Shown one piece after another: positions 1 to 8,075 of a stretch of 64,000 nucleotides of DNA (position 1 is its first letter; each line of letters starts with the position of its first letter). Both the position numbers and the translations under genes were made by a program. The notes beneath the pieces were generated by a model that saw only the letters and a list, made by a program, of their open reading frames with translations, did not search any database and had not been told where the DNA came from. The DNA is from Nocardiopsis sp. CC223A (GTDB taxonomy: Bacteria > Actinomycetota > Actinomycetes > Streptosporangiales > Streptosporangiaceae), in contig NZ_JASFDV010000011.1 of NCBI RefSeq assembly GCF_030766825.1, positions 1-64,000 on the forward strand, written 5' to 3'.

Positions 1-75
1 CGAGGACGGGCCCCTGTCTAGGGTGCTATGCGCAGCTCAGGGCGGGTTTCAATCCACAACCCCCACAACGTTCTC

Positions 76-897
76 TCAGGCGGGTAGGGGGCTGAGGGCA
101 GGGGGCGAAGCTGGCGTGCTGCGCTCGTCCGCGCGTGCCTCGGCGGCCTTCATGACCTGCTCGGCCCAGCGGCGGTTTGTCGTGGGAACGTCGAAGGCCT
201 CACACGACCCTCGCTCGGAGGGAAGTTCACGGGTGCCGAGGACCGCCTGCGCGTAGTACTCGACCGCTTTGTTGAAGACGCGAGGGTCACGCGCGGGAGG
301 GAGCTCGGGCGGAAGTTCGGTGCCGCCTTTGCGGGCCTGGTGCTCGGTGATGATGGTGTCCACCATGTCGGGGGCCTCCTGAACCCGGAATCCCTTCTGG
401 AGACGGACCGCGATGTGGGCGGGCACCTTCCGGGACCAGAACGGGCCGAACTCTCTACGAAGTCGCCGGATCGCTTCGAGCCGGATCATGTGGAGTTCGA
501 GGGCGTCCTCCCAGTCGGGTACGGCCCACAGTTGCATGCGTCGCGTGATTCCGGCTGACCCGATGGGGTCCCACATCCACCGTGCTCGGGGGGCCGAGGA
601 GCCGCTGTTGGTCTGGGCCTGCTTCCACGCTGCCCTGCGGGAGACGAGGAGGGTTTCGAGGAGGAGGGCGGCGATGAGGGGCATCCCCGCACGGGCGACC
701 TGCGCGGCCAGAGCGAGGTCGGCGGCGTGGATCCACTGGAACCAGGCGGATCCGGTGATGGTGAGGATGACCATGGTCCGGGGGAACAGGGCCTTACCAC
801 CGACCTGCACCCATCGGTAGGCGGTGTGGGCGAAGAACCCGGCCACGCCGTCGATGCTGAGGAACACCGCGACGGAAAGCACGGGGCCCAGGCCCAT
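76..897 (-). CDS. DUF2637-like membrane protein of integrative elements, 5' truncated
   Basis: The frame stays open up to 1008, but the part above about 898 is antisense to aldo/keto reductase sequence, so the first plausible native Met is at 897 (273 aa). Two to three hydrophobic segments lie in the first 90 residues, including a P/S-x-D-G-V motif inside the first one and an A-A-L-L-L-E-T-L stretch at the end of the last. A hydrophilic tail rich in Arg, Glu and Pro follows. This architecture resembles DUF2637 proteins carried by actinobacterial integrative elements and phages (family knowledge). DUF2637 proteins usually have one more N-terminal membrane helix, which is missing here and probably lost at the junction. 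No integrase or replication gene is visible in the window, so this is likely a remnant. The family assignment is tentative. Confidence 0.45.
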   Translation of the reverse strand: MGLGPVLSVAVFLSIDGVAGFFAHTAYRWVQVGGKALFPRTMVILTITGSAWFQWIHAADLALAAQVARAGMPLIAALLLETLLVSRRAAWKQAQTNSGSSAPRARWMWDPIGSAGITRRMQLWAVPDWEDALELHMIRLEAIRRLRREFGPFWSRKVPAHIAVRLQKGFRVQEAPDMVDTIITEHQARKGGTELPPELPPARDPRVFNKAVEYYAQAVLGTRELPSERGSCEAFDVPTTNRRWAEQVMKAAEARADERSTPASPPALSPLPA

Positions 898-931
898 CTC
901 CTCACGGGCGCATCCGATGATGCCTTCGGCC

Positions 932-1288
932 ACCGGCACCGTCGACACCTCCACCACCTTCGGCGACGGCGACATCCGCCACCGGGTCCCGCGCTTTGAG
1001 ACGGACAACCTCGCCGCGAACCAGGCCCTGGTCGACCATGTGAAGGCCCTCGCCGCTCAGAAGAGCACCACGCCGGGCCAGATCGCACTGGCCTGGCTGC
1101 TGGCCCAACAGCCGTGGATCGTGCCGATCCCCGGAACCCGCCGCACCGCCCGCATCCAAGAGAACGCCGCCGCCACCCGGGTCGCGCTGTCGGCCGACGA
1201 ACGCGCCGACCTGGACACCCTCGCCCAGCGGGTCGGTGTGCACGGTGACCGTTACAACGAGCTGCACATGGGCTACGTCAACCGCTGA
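932..1288 (+). pseudogene. Aldo/keto reductase, C-terminal remnant
   Basis: Only the last ~118 residues of an NADP-dependent aldo/keto reductase are present. Recognisable family features are a T-G-T-V-D stretch, then GDGDIR and PRF followed by NLAANQALVDHV, the helix TPGQIALAWLLAQ, and the cofactor-binding IVPIPGTRR segment. It ends in a normal stop. There is no N-terminal half: no catalytic Tyr, Asp, Lys or His region, and homology stops abruptly near 932, where the opposite-strand membrane ORF begins. A functional reductase (normally ~320-330 aa) cannot be made from this sequence. The break point is shared with the truncated gene at 76-897. Confidence 0.75.
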
Positions 1289-1499
1289 CCCGCCCGGCGT
1301 GCTGCAACGAACGTTGATCTTTTGAAGGGCCGCGGTGGCCGGCGGGGGTGCTCACCCGGCTGCTGTCGGCGCCGCCCCCGGACCGTGCGGTTCGTCCACA
1401 TCCGGGCCCTTGTCACCGGCAGGAAGGGCGCGTCCTCCGGGCGGAGCATCGACGCGGTGGCCGACACCGGTCGGTACCTGTAACGGCCAGAGGTGGCAG

Positions 1500-1534
1500 G
1501 GGCTGACCCGCGCGGGAGCCGCGCGGGTCGGCCC
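1500..1534. terminator. Strong GC hairpin upstream of dop
   Basis: A 16-bp stem (GGGCTGACCCGCGCGG pairing with its complement through one G-U) closes a 3-nt GAG loop. It lies in the 470-bp gene-free interval 1289-1759 between the aldo/keto reductase remnant and dop. No U-tract follows, as is usual for high-GC actinobacteria. It probably insulates dop from upstream transcription. I see nothing else definite in this interval apart from a small palindrome, CAACGAACGTTG, at 1301-1312. Confidence 0.5.
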
Positions 1535-1722
1535 TTCGCCGTCTTCGGGGGCCGTGCCGTGTGCGGCGCCAATCCGGGTTCGGTCGGCCGACTTTTCGCA
1601 GAAAACGGGTGAAAGGTTTTTCCCGGGTCCGGGAAAGCCCGTCCCACCTGCGATGACAACGGCGCGCCGAGGGGCCGGGAACTCCCGGGAAGACGGCGCT
1701 TGGGCCACAATCGACGCGGAAG

Positions 1723-1757
1723 CGTTCAAGACCGCCCCCCGGTGGATAATCTCTTCA
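1723..1757 (+). promoter_or_regulatory. Candidate promoter giving a leaderless dop mRNA
   Basis: A -10-like GATAAT lies at 1745-1750, only 9 nt before the dop ATG at 1760, and no purine-rich Shine-Dalgarno sequence fits between them. Transcription starting 6-9 nt after the hexamer would begin at or next to the AUG. The -35 region (CGTTCA, 1723-1728, 16-bp spacer) is weak. Confidence 0.5.
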
Positions 1758-1759
1758 GC

Positions 1760-3277
1760 ATGAGTGTGCGGCGGATTATGGGTATCGAGACCGAGTACGG
1801 GATCTCCGTGCCGGGCAACCCCGGGGCCAACGCGATGGTCACCTCAACCCAGGTGGTCAACGCCTATCTGGCCGCTTCGGCGGCCCGGGCGCGGCGGGCA
1901 CGATGGGACTTCGAGGAGGAGAACCCGCTGCGCGACGCGCGCGGCTTCGACCTGGCGCGTGAGGTGGCCGACCCCACGCAGCTCACCGACGAGGATCTGG
2001 GACTGGCCAACGTCATCCTCACCAACGGGGCGCGGCTGTACGTGGACCACGCCCACCCCGAGTACTCGGCGCCCGAGGTCACCAACCCGCTCGACGCGGT
2101 GCTGTGGGACAAGGCGGGCGAGCGGGTGATGGCGGACGCGGCCGCCCGGGCGGGGGCCACGCCGGGGATCGAACCCATCCAGCTGTACAAGAACAACACG
2201 GACAACAAGGGCGCGTCCTACGGCTGCCACGAGAACTACCTGATGCGGCGGTCGACGCCGTTCGGCGACATCGTCCGCCACCTGGTCCCGTTCTTCGTGT
2301 CCCGCCAGGTGGTGGTGGGTGCGGGCAAGGTGGGCATCGGCTCCGACGGGCAGGGGGTCGGCTTCCAGCTCTCCCAGCGCGCGGACTTCTTCGAGGTCGA
2401 GGTGGGGCTGGAGACCACCCTGAAGCGTCCCATCATCAACACGCGGGACGAACCGCACGCCGACCCGGACAAGTACCGGCGGCTGCACGTGATCATCGGC
2501 GACGCCAACATGAGCGAGATCTCCACCTACCTCAAGCTGGGGACGACGTCGCTGGTGCTGTCGATGATCGAGGACGGGTTCATCAGCGTGGACCTGTCGT
2601 TGGAGACCCCGGTCGCCGACCTGCGGGCGGTGTCCCACGACCCGACGCTGGCGCACCGCGTGAAGCTGCGCGACGGGCGCCGGATGACCGCGCTGGAGAT
2701 CCAGGGCGAGTACCTGGACCAGGCGCGCAAGTACGTGGAGGACCGGTTCGGCACGGACGTGGACCCCGACACCGTGGACGTGCTGGACCGGTGGGAGTCG
2801 GCGCTGACCCGGCTGGGCAACGACCCGATGGACCTGGCCGACGAGCTGGACTGGGTGGCCAAGCTGAAGGTGCTGGAGGGGTACCGCTCCCGGGACGGGC
2901 TGGACTGGTCGCACCCGCGGTTGCAGCTGGTGGACCTACAGTACTCGGACGTGCGGCCGGACAAGGGGATCTACAACCGGCTGGCGGCGCGCGGGCGGAT
3001 CAAGCGGCTGCTGGAGGAGTCCCGGGTGCAGCGGGCGGTCACCGAGCCGCCGGAGGACACCCGGGCGTACTTCCGCGGCCGGTGCCTGGCCAAGTACGCG
3101 GACTCGGTGGCGGCGGCGTCGTGGGACTCGGTGATCTTCGACCTGCCAGGCTACGACTCGTTGCAGCGGGTGCCCACCCTGGAGCCCCGCCGCGGGACGA
3201 AGGAGCACGTGGGGAGGCTGCTGGACGCCTCGCCCACCGCCGCCGACCTGGTGGCGGTGCTGTCGGGCAACCGCTGA
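1760..3277 (+). CDS. dop: Dop, deamidase/depupylase of the Pup system
   Basis: Dop converts the C-terminal Gln of Pup to Glu and removes Pup from tagged proteins; it is the paralogue of PafA in the glutamine synthetase-like superfamily. The start [16 protein letters not shown] matches the family, so I use the ATG at 1760 rather than the longer frame opening at 1700; this gives 505 aa, the normal length. Visible family features are the Glu pair in GIETEYG, the [20 protein letters not shown] segment, [21 protein letters not shown], and the C-terminal SWDSVIFD. The Dop-specific loop after residue ~35 is present. The Pup encoded in this window ends in Gln, so Dop activity should be needed. Unusually, the next proteasome gene (pup) is 11.8 kb away and no arc/mpa ATPase gene is in the window. 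Confidence 0.97.
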   Translation: MSVRRIMGIETEYGISVPGNPGANAMVTSTQVVNAYLAASAARARRARWDFEEENPLRDARGFDLAREVADPTQLTDEDLGLANVILTNGARLYVDHAHPEYSAPEVTNPLDAVLWDKAGERVMADAAARAGATPGIEPIQLYKNNTDNKGASYGCHENYLMRRSTPFGDIVRHLVPFFVSRQVVVGAGKVGIGSDGQGVGFQLSQRADFFEVEVGLETTLKRPIINTRDEPHADPDKYRRLHVIIGDANMSEISTYLKLGTTSLVLSMIEDGFISVDLSLETPVADLRAVSHDPTLAHRVKLRDGRRMTALEIQGEYLDQARKYVEDRFGTDVDPDTVDVLDRWESALTRLGNDPMDLADELDWVAKLKVLEGYRSRDGLDWSHPRLQLVDLQYSDVRPDKGIYNRLAARGRIKRLLEESRVQRAVTEPPEDTRAYFRGRCLAKYADSVAAASWDSVIFDLPGYDSLQRVPTLEPRRGTKEHVGRLLDASPTAADLVAVLSGNR

Positions 3278-3284
3278 CCCGCCC

Positions 3285-3315
3285 GGCGGGGGCGCGGGCG
3301 CCCGGCGCCCCCGCC
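3285..3315. terminator. Terminator after dop
   Basis: A perfect 11-bp stem (GGCGGGGGCGC / GCGCCCCCGCC) with a 9-nt loop begins 8 nt after the dop stop codon. No U-run follows. It supports dop being transcribed alone here. Confidence 0.6.
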
Positions 3316-3428
3316 CGGCGTGCGCGGGGACGGTCCCGCGGCACCCGTGCCCGGGGGCGGTGCCCTCCGCCCCCGGGGTCCGGGCCCGCGGGACGGGCCG
3401 GACCCGTTTTCGCTGAGGAGAGAGGCCC

Positions 3429-3905
3429 ATGAGTCCTTCGATCGCGACCAACACGACCGTCGACCTGGCCGGACTGCTGGAGTTCGTGCGGCCCCGGCAC
3501 AACGCGCTGCTCATCACCCGCCGCGGTGACGGCGGGCCGCAGGCCTCGCCGGTGACCTGCGGGGTGGACGGGCAGGGGCGGATCGTCGTGTCCACGTACC
3601 CGGAGCGGGCCAAGGCCCGCAACGCCGCGCGCGATCCGCGGGTGAGCGTGCTGGTGCTGTCGGACGACTTCGGCGGCCCCTGGGTGCAGGTGGACGGGGA
3701 GGCCGAGGTCCTGGCCGGTGAGGAGGCGGTCGAGCCGCTGGTGGAGTACTTCCGGGTGATCGCGGGCGAGCACCCGGACTGGGCGGAGTACCGGGAGGCG
3801 ATGCGCCGCCAGGGCAAGGCGCTGGTCCGGGTGAGGCCGAAGCGTTGGGGGCCGATCGCCACCGGCGGCTTCCCCGCCGACCGCGTCCCCCCGTCCGCCG
3901 GCTGA
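3429..3905 (+). CDS. PPOX-class, probably F420-dependent, oxidoreductase
   Basis: This 158-residue protein has the pyridoxamine-5'-phosphate-oxidase-like split-barrel fold of actinobacterial F420/FMN-binding enzymes (Rv1155-like). Evidence is the N-terminal R-P-R-H-N-A-L-L-I-T-R strand, S-P-V-T-C-G-V-D, S-T-Y-P-E-R-A-K-A-R-N-A-A-R-D-P-R-V-S-V-L-V, and the W-V-Q-V-D-G-E-A strand. These match the family phosphate-binding R-x-K-x-x-N-l pattern. Such enzymes reduce or bind small organic substrates with deazaflavin; the substrate here cannot be inferred. A good GAGGAGAGA Shine-Dalgarno sequence lies 7 nt before the ATG. The gene stands alone between the dop terminator and the SDR promoter. Confidence 0.8.
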   Translation: MSPSIATNTTVDLAGLLEFVRPRHNALLITRRGDGGPQASPVTCGVDGQGRIVVSTYPERAKARNAARDPRVSVLVLSDDFGGPWVQVDGEAEVLAGEEAVEPLVEYFRVIAGEHPDWAEYREAMRRQGKALVRVRPKRWGPIATGGFPADRVPPSAG

Positions 3906-3949
3906 TCCGCCCGGGAGGGGAGGCGGGGCGACGCGCCGGTTAGGTGCTC

Positions 3950-3976
3950 TTGCGTTTAGTGCGCGTGTGCAACTAT
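3950..3976 (+). promoter_or_regulatory. Candidate promoter of the SDR gene
   Basis: TTGCGT (3950-3955) and AACTAT (3971-3976), 15 bp apart, precede the ATG at 4008. A GAAGG ribosome-binding site lies at about 3995. The spacer is short, so confidence is modest. Confidence 0.35.
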
Positions 3977-4007
3977 CTTCGTTCCCGACTCCGACGAAGG
4001 GCGCACC

Positions 4008-4802
4008 ATGCAGATCGACCTCTCCGGTAAGACGGCCCTGGTGACCGGCTCCACCCAGGGCATCGGCGCGGCGATCGCGACCGCTCTGGCCCGCGCCGGG
4101 GCGCGGGTCGCGGTCAACGGGCGCAGCCCGGAGTCGGTGGACCGCGCGCTGGAGCGCATCGCCGCCGACCACCCCCGCGCCGACCTGGTCGCCGCCCCCG
4201 GCGACCTGGCCGACGACGACGGCCTGCGGCGCGTCCTGGGCGCGGTCCCCGCCGTGGACGTCCTGGTCAACAACCTCGGCATCTTCGGCGTCCGCCCGGC
4301 GCTGGAGATCACCGACGCGGAGTGGCGCCACTACTTCGAGGTCAACGTCCTGACCGCGGTGCGCACGACCCGCGCCTACCTGCCCGGCATGGTCGAGCGC
4401 TCCTGGGGGCGCGTCCTCGCCATCGCCAGCGACTCGGCGGTGGCGGTCCCCGCCGAGATGATCCACTACGGCATGACCAAGACCGCCCTGCTCTCGGTCA
4501 CCCGCGGTTTCGCCAAGGAGGCCGCCGGGACCGGCGTCACCGTCAACTCCGTCATCGCCGGGCCCACGCACACCGGCGGGGTCGAGGACTTCGTCTACGA
4601 GCTGGTGGACGGGGACCTGCCCTGGGAGGAGGCGCAACGGGTGTTCATGCGCGAGCACCGCCCGATGTCCCTGATCCAGCGGCTCATCGAGCCCGACGAG
4701 ATCGCGAACATGGTCGTCTACCTCGCCTCGCCGCTGGCCTCGGCCACCACGGGCGGCGCCCTGCGGGTGGACGGCGGCTACGTGGACTCGATCCTGCCCT
4801 GA
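4008..4802 (+). CDS. Classical short-chain dehydrogenase/reductase
   Basis: This 264-aa Rossmann enzyme carries the cofactor motif TGSTQGIG (residues 13-20), a D-L-A-D-D segment, NNLG at 88-91, and a catalytic Ser141-Tyr154-Lys158 set in the pattern S-x12-Y-x3-K. Arg-Ser after the second beta strand (NGRSPES) suggests NADP(H) preference. It ends with the usual G-G-x-x-x-V-D-G-G-Y block. The product resembles 3-ketoacyl reductase-like SDRs of unknown substrate. It is convergent with the tetR gene, with only 3 bp between the stop codons. Its own promoter candidate is just upstream. Confidence 0.85.
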   Translation: MQIDLSGKTALVTGSTQGIGAAIATALARAGARVAVNGRSPESVDRALERIAADHPRADLVAAPGDLADDDGLRRVLGAVPAVDVLVNNLGIFGVRPALEITDAEWRHYFEVNVLTAVRTTRAYLPGMVERSWGRVLAIASDSAVAVPAEMIHYGMTKTALLSVTRGFAKEAAGTGVTVNSVIAGPTHTGGVEDFVYELVDGDLPWEEAQRVFMREHRPMSLIQRLIEPDEIANMVVYLASPLASATTGGALRVDGGYVDSILP

Positions 4803-4805
4803 CCG

Positions 4806-5402
4806 TCAGGCCGGTGCGGCCCCGCCCGACGGGGCGGTGTCCCGGCGGCACAGGCCCACGCAGACGAGTTCGAGGATGCGCTTGGCGCGCGGCTCCCAGT
4901 CGCCCGCGGGGTCGAGCTGGTACAGCCCGGCGATGGCCAGCAGCACGTCGTCGGGTTCCAGGTCCGGGCGCAGGGTCCCGGCGGCGCGGTTGGCGTCGAG
5001 CAGCCGCTGGAGCGCGGCGGTGAGCGGCCCCCGGGCCTCCTGGGCGAACCGGCCCCGGCTGGTGGCGCTCTGGAGCGCCCCGATGAGCCCGGCCTTGGTC
5101 ATGGCGTAGCGGGCGAACCGGGCGAGCCACAGCCGGAAGGCGTCCAGCGGCGGGTGCTCGTCGAGCAGGTCGTCGGCGGCCTGCGCCATCTGCTGCACCT
5201 CGGCGCGGTACAGCTCGAAGACCAGGTCCTCGCGGGTGGGGAAGTGCCGGTACAGGGTACCGATGCCCACTCCGGCCTTCTTGGCGATGGAGTTCAGGGA
5301 GGCGTCACTGCACGTGGAGAACGCCTCGCGGGCGGTCTCCAGCAGGTGGGCGCGCGTGCGGACGCCTTGGGCGTGCAGCTGCTCGACGCGCTTGGTCGAC
5401 AC
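4806..5402 (-). CDS. TetR-family repressor
   Basis: This 198-residue regulator has an N-terminal helix-turn-helix (about residues 15-60): T-R-A-H-L-L-E-T-A-R-E-A-F, then S-L-N-S-I-A-K-K-A-G-V-G-I-G-T-L-Y-R-H-F. The helical C-terminal ligand domain is of the SBD-like type found in many actinobacterial TetR proteins. It is divergent from the small NAD(P)-binding protein at 5665. The 262-bp spacer contains three copies of one palindrome, the first 14 bp from this gene's start codon, which implies autoregulation and control of the divergent gene. The effector is unknown. Confidence 0.9.
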   Translation of the reverse strand: MSTKRVEQLHAQGVRTRAHLLETAREAFSTCSDASLNSIAKKAGVGIGTLYRHFPTREDLVFELYRAEVQQMAQAADDLLDEHPPLDAFRLWLARFARYAMTKAGLIGALQSATSRGRFAQEARGPLTAALQRLLDANRAAGTLRPDLEPDDVLLAIAGLYQLDPAGDWEPRAKRILELVCVGLCRRDTAPSGGAAPA

Positions 5403-5415
5403 GGTCGTTCCTTCG

Positions 5416-5437
5416 TTGGCGGAGATCTCTCCGCCAA
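5416..5437. promoter_or_regulatory. TetR operator, copy 1 (perfect palindrome)
   Basis: Perfect 10-bp half sites TTGGCGGAGA / TCTCCGCCAA flank a 2-nt centre. The site is 14 bp upstream of the TetR start codon, so binding would block its promoter. Confidence 0.75.
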
Positions 5438-5527
5438 GATTAGCCGATATTTCGATTTCTTGTCATCCCAGTTCAGGCGGCGTTTCCCGAGGATGCTGCG
5501 GTCCGCGTCACAGGGTTTCGGGATTGC

Positions 5528-5549
5528 TTGGCGGAGACCTCTCCGGTAA
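5528..5549. promoter_or_regulatory. TetR operator, copy 2
   Basis: The left half TTGGCGGAGA is identical to copy 1. The right half, TCTCCGGTAA, has two mismatches. It lies between the TetR gene and the NAD(P)-binding gene. Confidence 0.65.
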
Positions 5550-5560
5550 GTTCTGTGTAC

Positions 5561-5582
5561 GTGGCGGAGACCTCTCCGTCAC
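5561..5582. promoter_or_regulatory. TetR operator, copy 3
   Basis: Half sites GTGGCGGAGA / TCTCCGTCAC form a near-perfect palindrome whose start is exactly 33 bp (about three helical turns) after that of copy 2. This places two dimers on the same DNA face upstream of the gene at 5665. Confidence 0.65.
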
Positions 5583-5664
5583 TTCATTCTCTTTGGTGGG
5601 GGCCGTCCCTTTCCGGTTCGACGGCCCCGCACCAGGTCCCAGCACCAGTCCCTAAGGACCCGCC

Positions 5665-6270
5665 ATGCAAGACAACGCCACTCCCATGCGGATCGGTGTC
5701 ATCGGCGCGACCACGGGCATCGGAGCGCTCATCGCCGCCGAAGCCCGCCAGCGAGGGCACGACGTGTGCGACATCCGCCGCAACCCCATGGAGATCGACT
5801 ACGGCGACCTCGACGGCCTGGATGTCCTCGTCAACGCCCACCAGGCCCAGGTGGGCCGCGAACGCGACCACCTGGAGGTCGACCGCCACCTGATCTCCCT
5901 GCTCACCGGCACCTCCGTGCGGCTCCTCGTGGCCGGCAGCCCCGGCCACCTGTACGCCGACGAATCCAGGACCGCCACCTACTGGCAGAGCAGGATGGCC
6001 CGCGGCCCCCTGCGCGACCTGGCGCGCTCCCTGGAACGCGCCTACTTCCTCTACCAGATCAGCCTCGACCTGCGGTGGACCTACCTGGCCCCGCCGGTCG
6101 AACTCGTCAGCCAGGGCGAGCGCACCGGCCGCTACCGGACCGGCGGCGACGTCGTCCTCACCGACGAGCACGGGCGCAGCCGGCTCAGCGACGCCGACTA
6201 CGCCGTCGCCCTCGTGGACGAGATCGAGACCGACGCCCACTCCGGACGGCTCTACACCGTCGCCGCCTGA
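5665..6270 (+). CDS. Small NAD(P)-binding Rossmann protein (atypical SDR)
   Basis: A 201-residue protein starting with a Rossmann motif near residue 10 (R-I-G-V-I-G-A-T-T-G-I-G-A-L-I-A-A-E-A). It continues with a short D-Y-G-D-L-D-G-L-D-V-L-V-N-A segment and a V-R-L-L-V-A-G-S-P-G strand. This is the layout of the YwnB/NmrA-like NAD(P)H-binding proteins often found as targets of a divergent TetR regulator. It has no clear catalytic Ser-Tyr-Lys triad, so it may be a redox sensor or a reductase acting on an electrophile. Two operator palindromes 85-137 bp upstream suggest repression by the TetR at 4806-5402. Confidence 0.75.
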   Translation: MQDNATPMRIGVIGATTGIGALIAAEARQRGHDVCDIRRNPMEIDYGDLDGLDVLVNAHQAQVGRERDHLEVDRHLISLLTGTSVRLLVAGSPGHLYADESRTATYWQSRMARGPLRDLARSLERAYFLYQISLDLRWTYLAPPVELVSQGERTGRYRTGGDVVLTDEHGRSRLSDADYAVALVDEIETDAHSGRLYTVAA

Positions 6271-6342
6271 CCACCGGCGGTCCTCCCCACGTGCGGCGGG
6301 GAGGACCGCCGGTACCCCGCAGGACCGCCGGTACCCCGCGGC

Positions 6343-7911
6343 TCAGTCGTGCCAGGTGCCGTCCGTGCAGCGCAGGGGGTGCAGGCTCAGTGCCGTCCAC
6401 AGCTCCAGCCGGGTCCGCGGATCGGACAGCGGACGGCCCAGCACCCGTTCGGCGGTGCGCAGCCGCGCCCGCAGCGTGTTGCGGTGCACCCCCAGGTCCC
6501 GGGCGGCCCCCTCCACGTGCGCCCCGCCGTCCAGGTAGTGACGCAGGGTGTGCGCCAGCTCCGTGCCGTTGCGGCCGTCGTGTTCCAGCAGCGGCCCCAG
6601 CACGGCCTCGGTGAACGCCCGCGACCCGCTCTCGGGGACCGCCGCCCGCAGCAGCGCCCAGGCGTCCGCCTCGTCCACGTGCCGGTACCCCCGCGGGGGC
6701 ACCGCATCGCGCGCCCGGGACACCGCCGAGGCCAGGTCGACCGGCCCGCGCGCCCGGCAGGCCCCCGCCGCGGGCACCCCCGGCAACAGCGCGAGCAGGC
6801 GCTCCCCGGCGTGTGGACGCCCCGTGTCGGGCAGCACCGCCACCAGGACCCCGTCCAGCGGGCACAGCCCCGCGCTCTGCGCGGCGCCGGTGTCCCCGAG
6901 CACGTCCACCAGGGCGTCGGCCGCGGCGTCCAGTGCGTCCGGCGCCCCCGGAGCGGGTTCCCCCTCCCCGCCGAGCCGGTAGCAGACGACCTCCCACGGC
7001 GGGGGCGGCAGCGTCAGTGGAACGCCCGTCGGCCCGCCCAGCGCGGCGGCCCGCAGCAGCGGGGCGCGTTCGCGGAAGACCGCCCGCCGCGCGTCGCGCG
7101 AGTGCAGCAGGTCCACCGCCAACAGCGACGCCGCGTGGTTGGCCAGCACCCGCACGCTCGCGGAGGGCTCGGCGCAGCGCAGCGCCAGCCACCCCAGGGT
7201 GCGGCCGGTGGTGCCCAGGGTCTGTAGCAGGATCACCCCGCCCCCTCCGCCGTCCGCGCCCTCCGCGGCGCCCCGGCCGTCCCCGGCCAGGACCCGCATG
7301 CCCGGCGTGCGGCCCGGCCCGGCCGCCGCGGCGCGCACCGGCGCGTGCCAGGCCGGCTCGGCATTCGGGACGGCCCGGCTGGTCATCCCGTTGCGGTCCA
7401 GCAGCAGGCACTCCCCGGACGTCGCCGACGCCAACTCGTGCATCACCCCCGCCGGACCCGAACGCAGCGCCGCCCGCGCCATCGCGTCCTGGGCGGCCAG
7501 CACCCGGCCCTGTTCCCGGCTCCGCTCGGCGGCGTAGTGGTCGGCGACGGCCTCCACCACGGCGATGAACGGCGTCTCGCCCTCCACCCGCAGCACCGGG
7601 AACCCCAGCCGGTCGCCCTCCTCCAGCACCTCCGGCGGGATCGTCCCGCCCAGCCACACGTCGATGGCGAAGGCCAGGGCGGCGCACCCCGCCTCGTGCA
7701 GCCGCCGGACATAGGCGCGCCGCTCCTCCTCGCCGGTCCCCAGCCCCAGTCCCACGGTCAGCACCAGCTCGCCGCCGCGCAGCCAGCGCACCGGGTCGGG
7801 CAGTTCGGTGACGTGCGCCCAGCGCACCGCCCGGTCCAGGCCCGGGAACCCGGCCGAGGCGTACACCTCCAGGTGCGGTGCCGCGGTGATGTCGCGGACG
7901 GTGATGCTCAC
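6343..7911 (-). CDS. PucR-family transcriptional regulator
   Basis: A 522-aa protein when started at the GTG at 7911, which has a GGGGAG ribosome site; the frame is open to 7953. The N-terminal purine-catabolism (PucR) domain begins S-I-T-V-R-D-I and includes W-L-R-G-G-E-L-V-L-T. The C-terminal PucR-type helix-turn-helix (residues about 455-510) reads L-A-H-T-L-R-H-Y-L-D-G-G, then L-G-V-H-R-N-T-L-R-A-R-L. Such regulators control catabolic genes. It is divergent from the MFS transporter at 8076, and the spacer holds a GGTGCGCACC palindrome (7945-7954) and an imperfect CGGGA-CA-TCCCG (7981-7992) that could be its sites. It probably controls the transporter plus amidohydrolase. Confidence 0.9.
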   Translation of the reverse strand: MSITVRDITAAPHLEVYASAGFPGLDRAVRWAHVTELPDPVRWLRGGELVLTVGLGLGTGEEERRAYVRRLHEAGCAALAFAIDVWLGGTIPPEVLEEGDRLGFPVLRVEGETPFIAVVEAVADHYAAERSREQGRVLAAQDAMARAALRSGPAGVMHELASATSGECLLLDRNGMTSRAVPNAEPAWHAPVRAAAAGPGRTPGMRVLAGDGRGAAEGADGGGGGVILLQTLGTTGRTLGWLALRCAEPSASVRVLANHAASLLAVDLLHSRDARRAVFRERAPLLRAAALGGPTGVPLTLPPPPWEVVCYRLGGEGEPAPGAPDALDAAADALVDVLGDTGAAQSAGLCPLDGVLVAVLPDTGRPHAGERLLALLPGVPAAGACRARGPVDLASAVSRARDAVPPRGYRHVDEADAWALLRAAVPESGSRAFTEAVLGPLLEHDGRNGTELAHTLRHYLDGGAHVEGAARDLGVHRNTLRARLRTAERVLGRPLSDPRTRLELWTALSLHPLRCTDGTWHD

Positions 7912-8075
7912 AACTGCTCCCCGATCCCGGTCGTGCGTTCCGGCGGTGCGCACCGCACTTTTGTCACGGTACGTCCTGTGCGGGACATCCCGTCGCCGGT
8001 GGCGGTCGGGTGTCTACGGTCACAACAACACCTGAGCAGCACCCGACGACCACGTCACGCGCAATCGGAGTTCCC

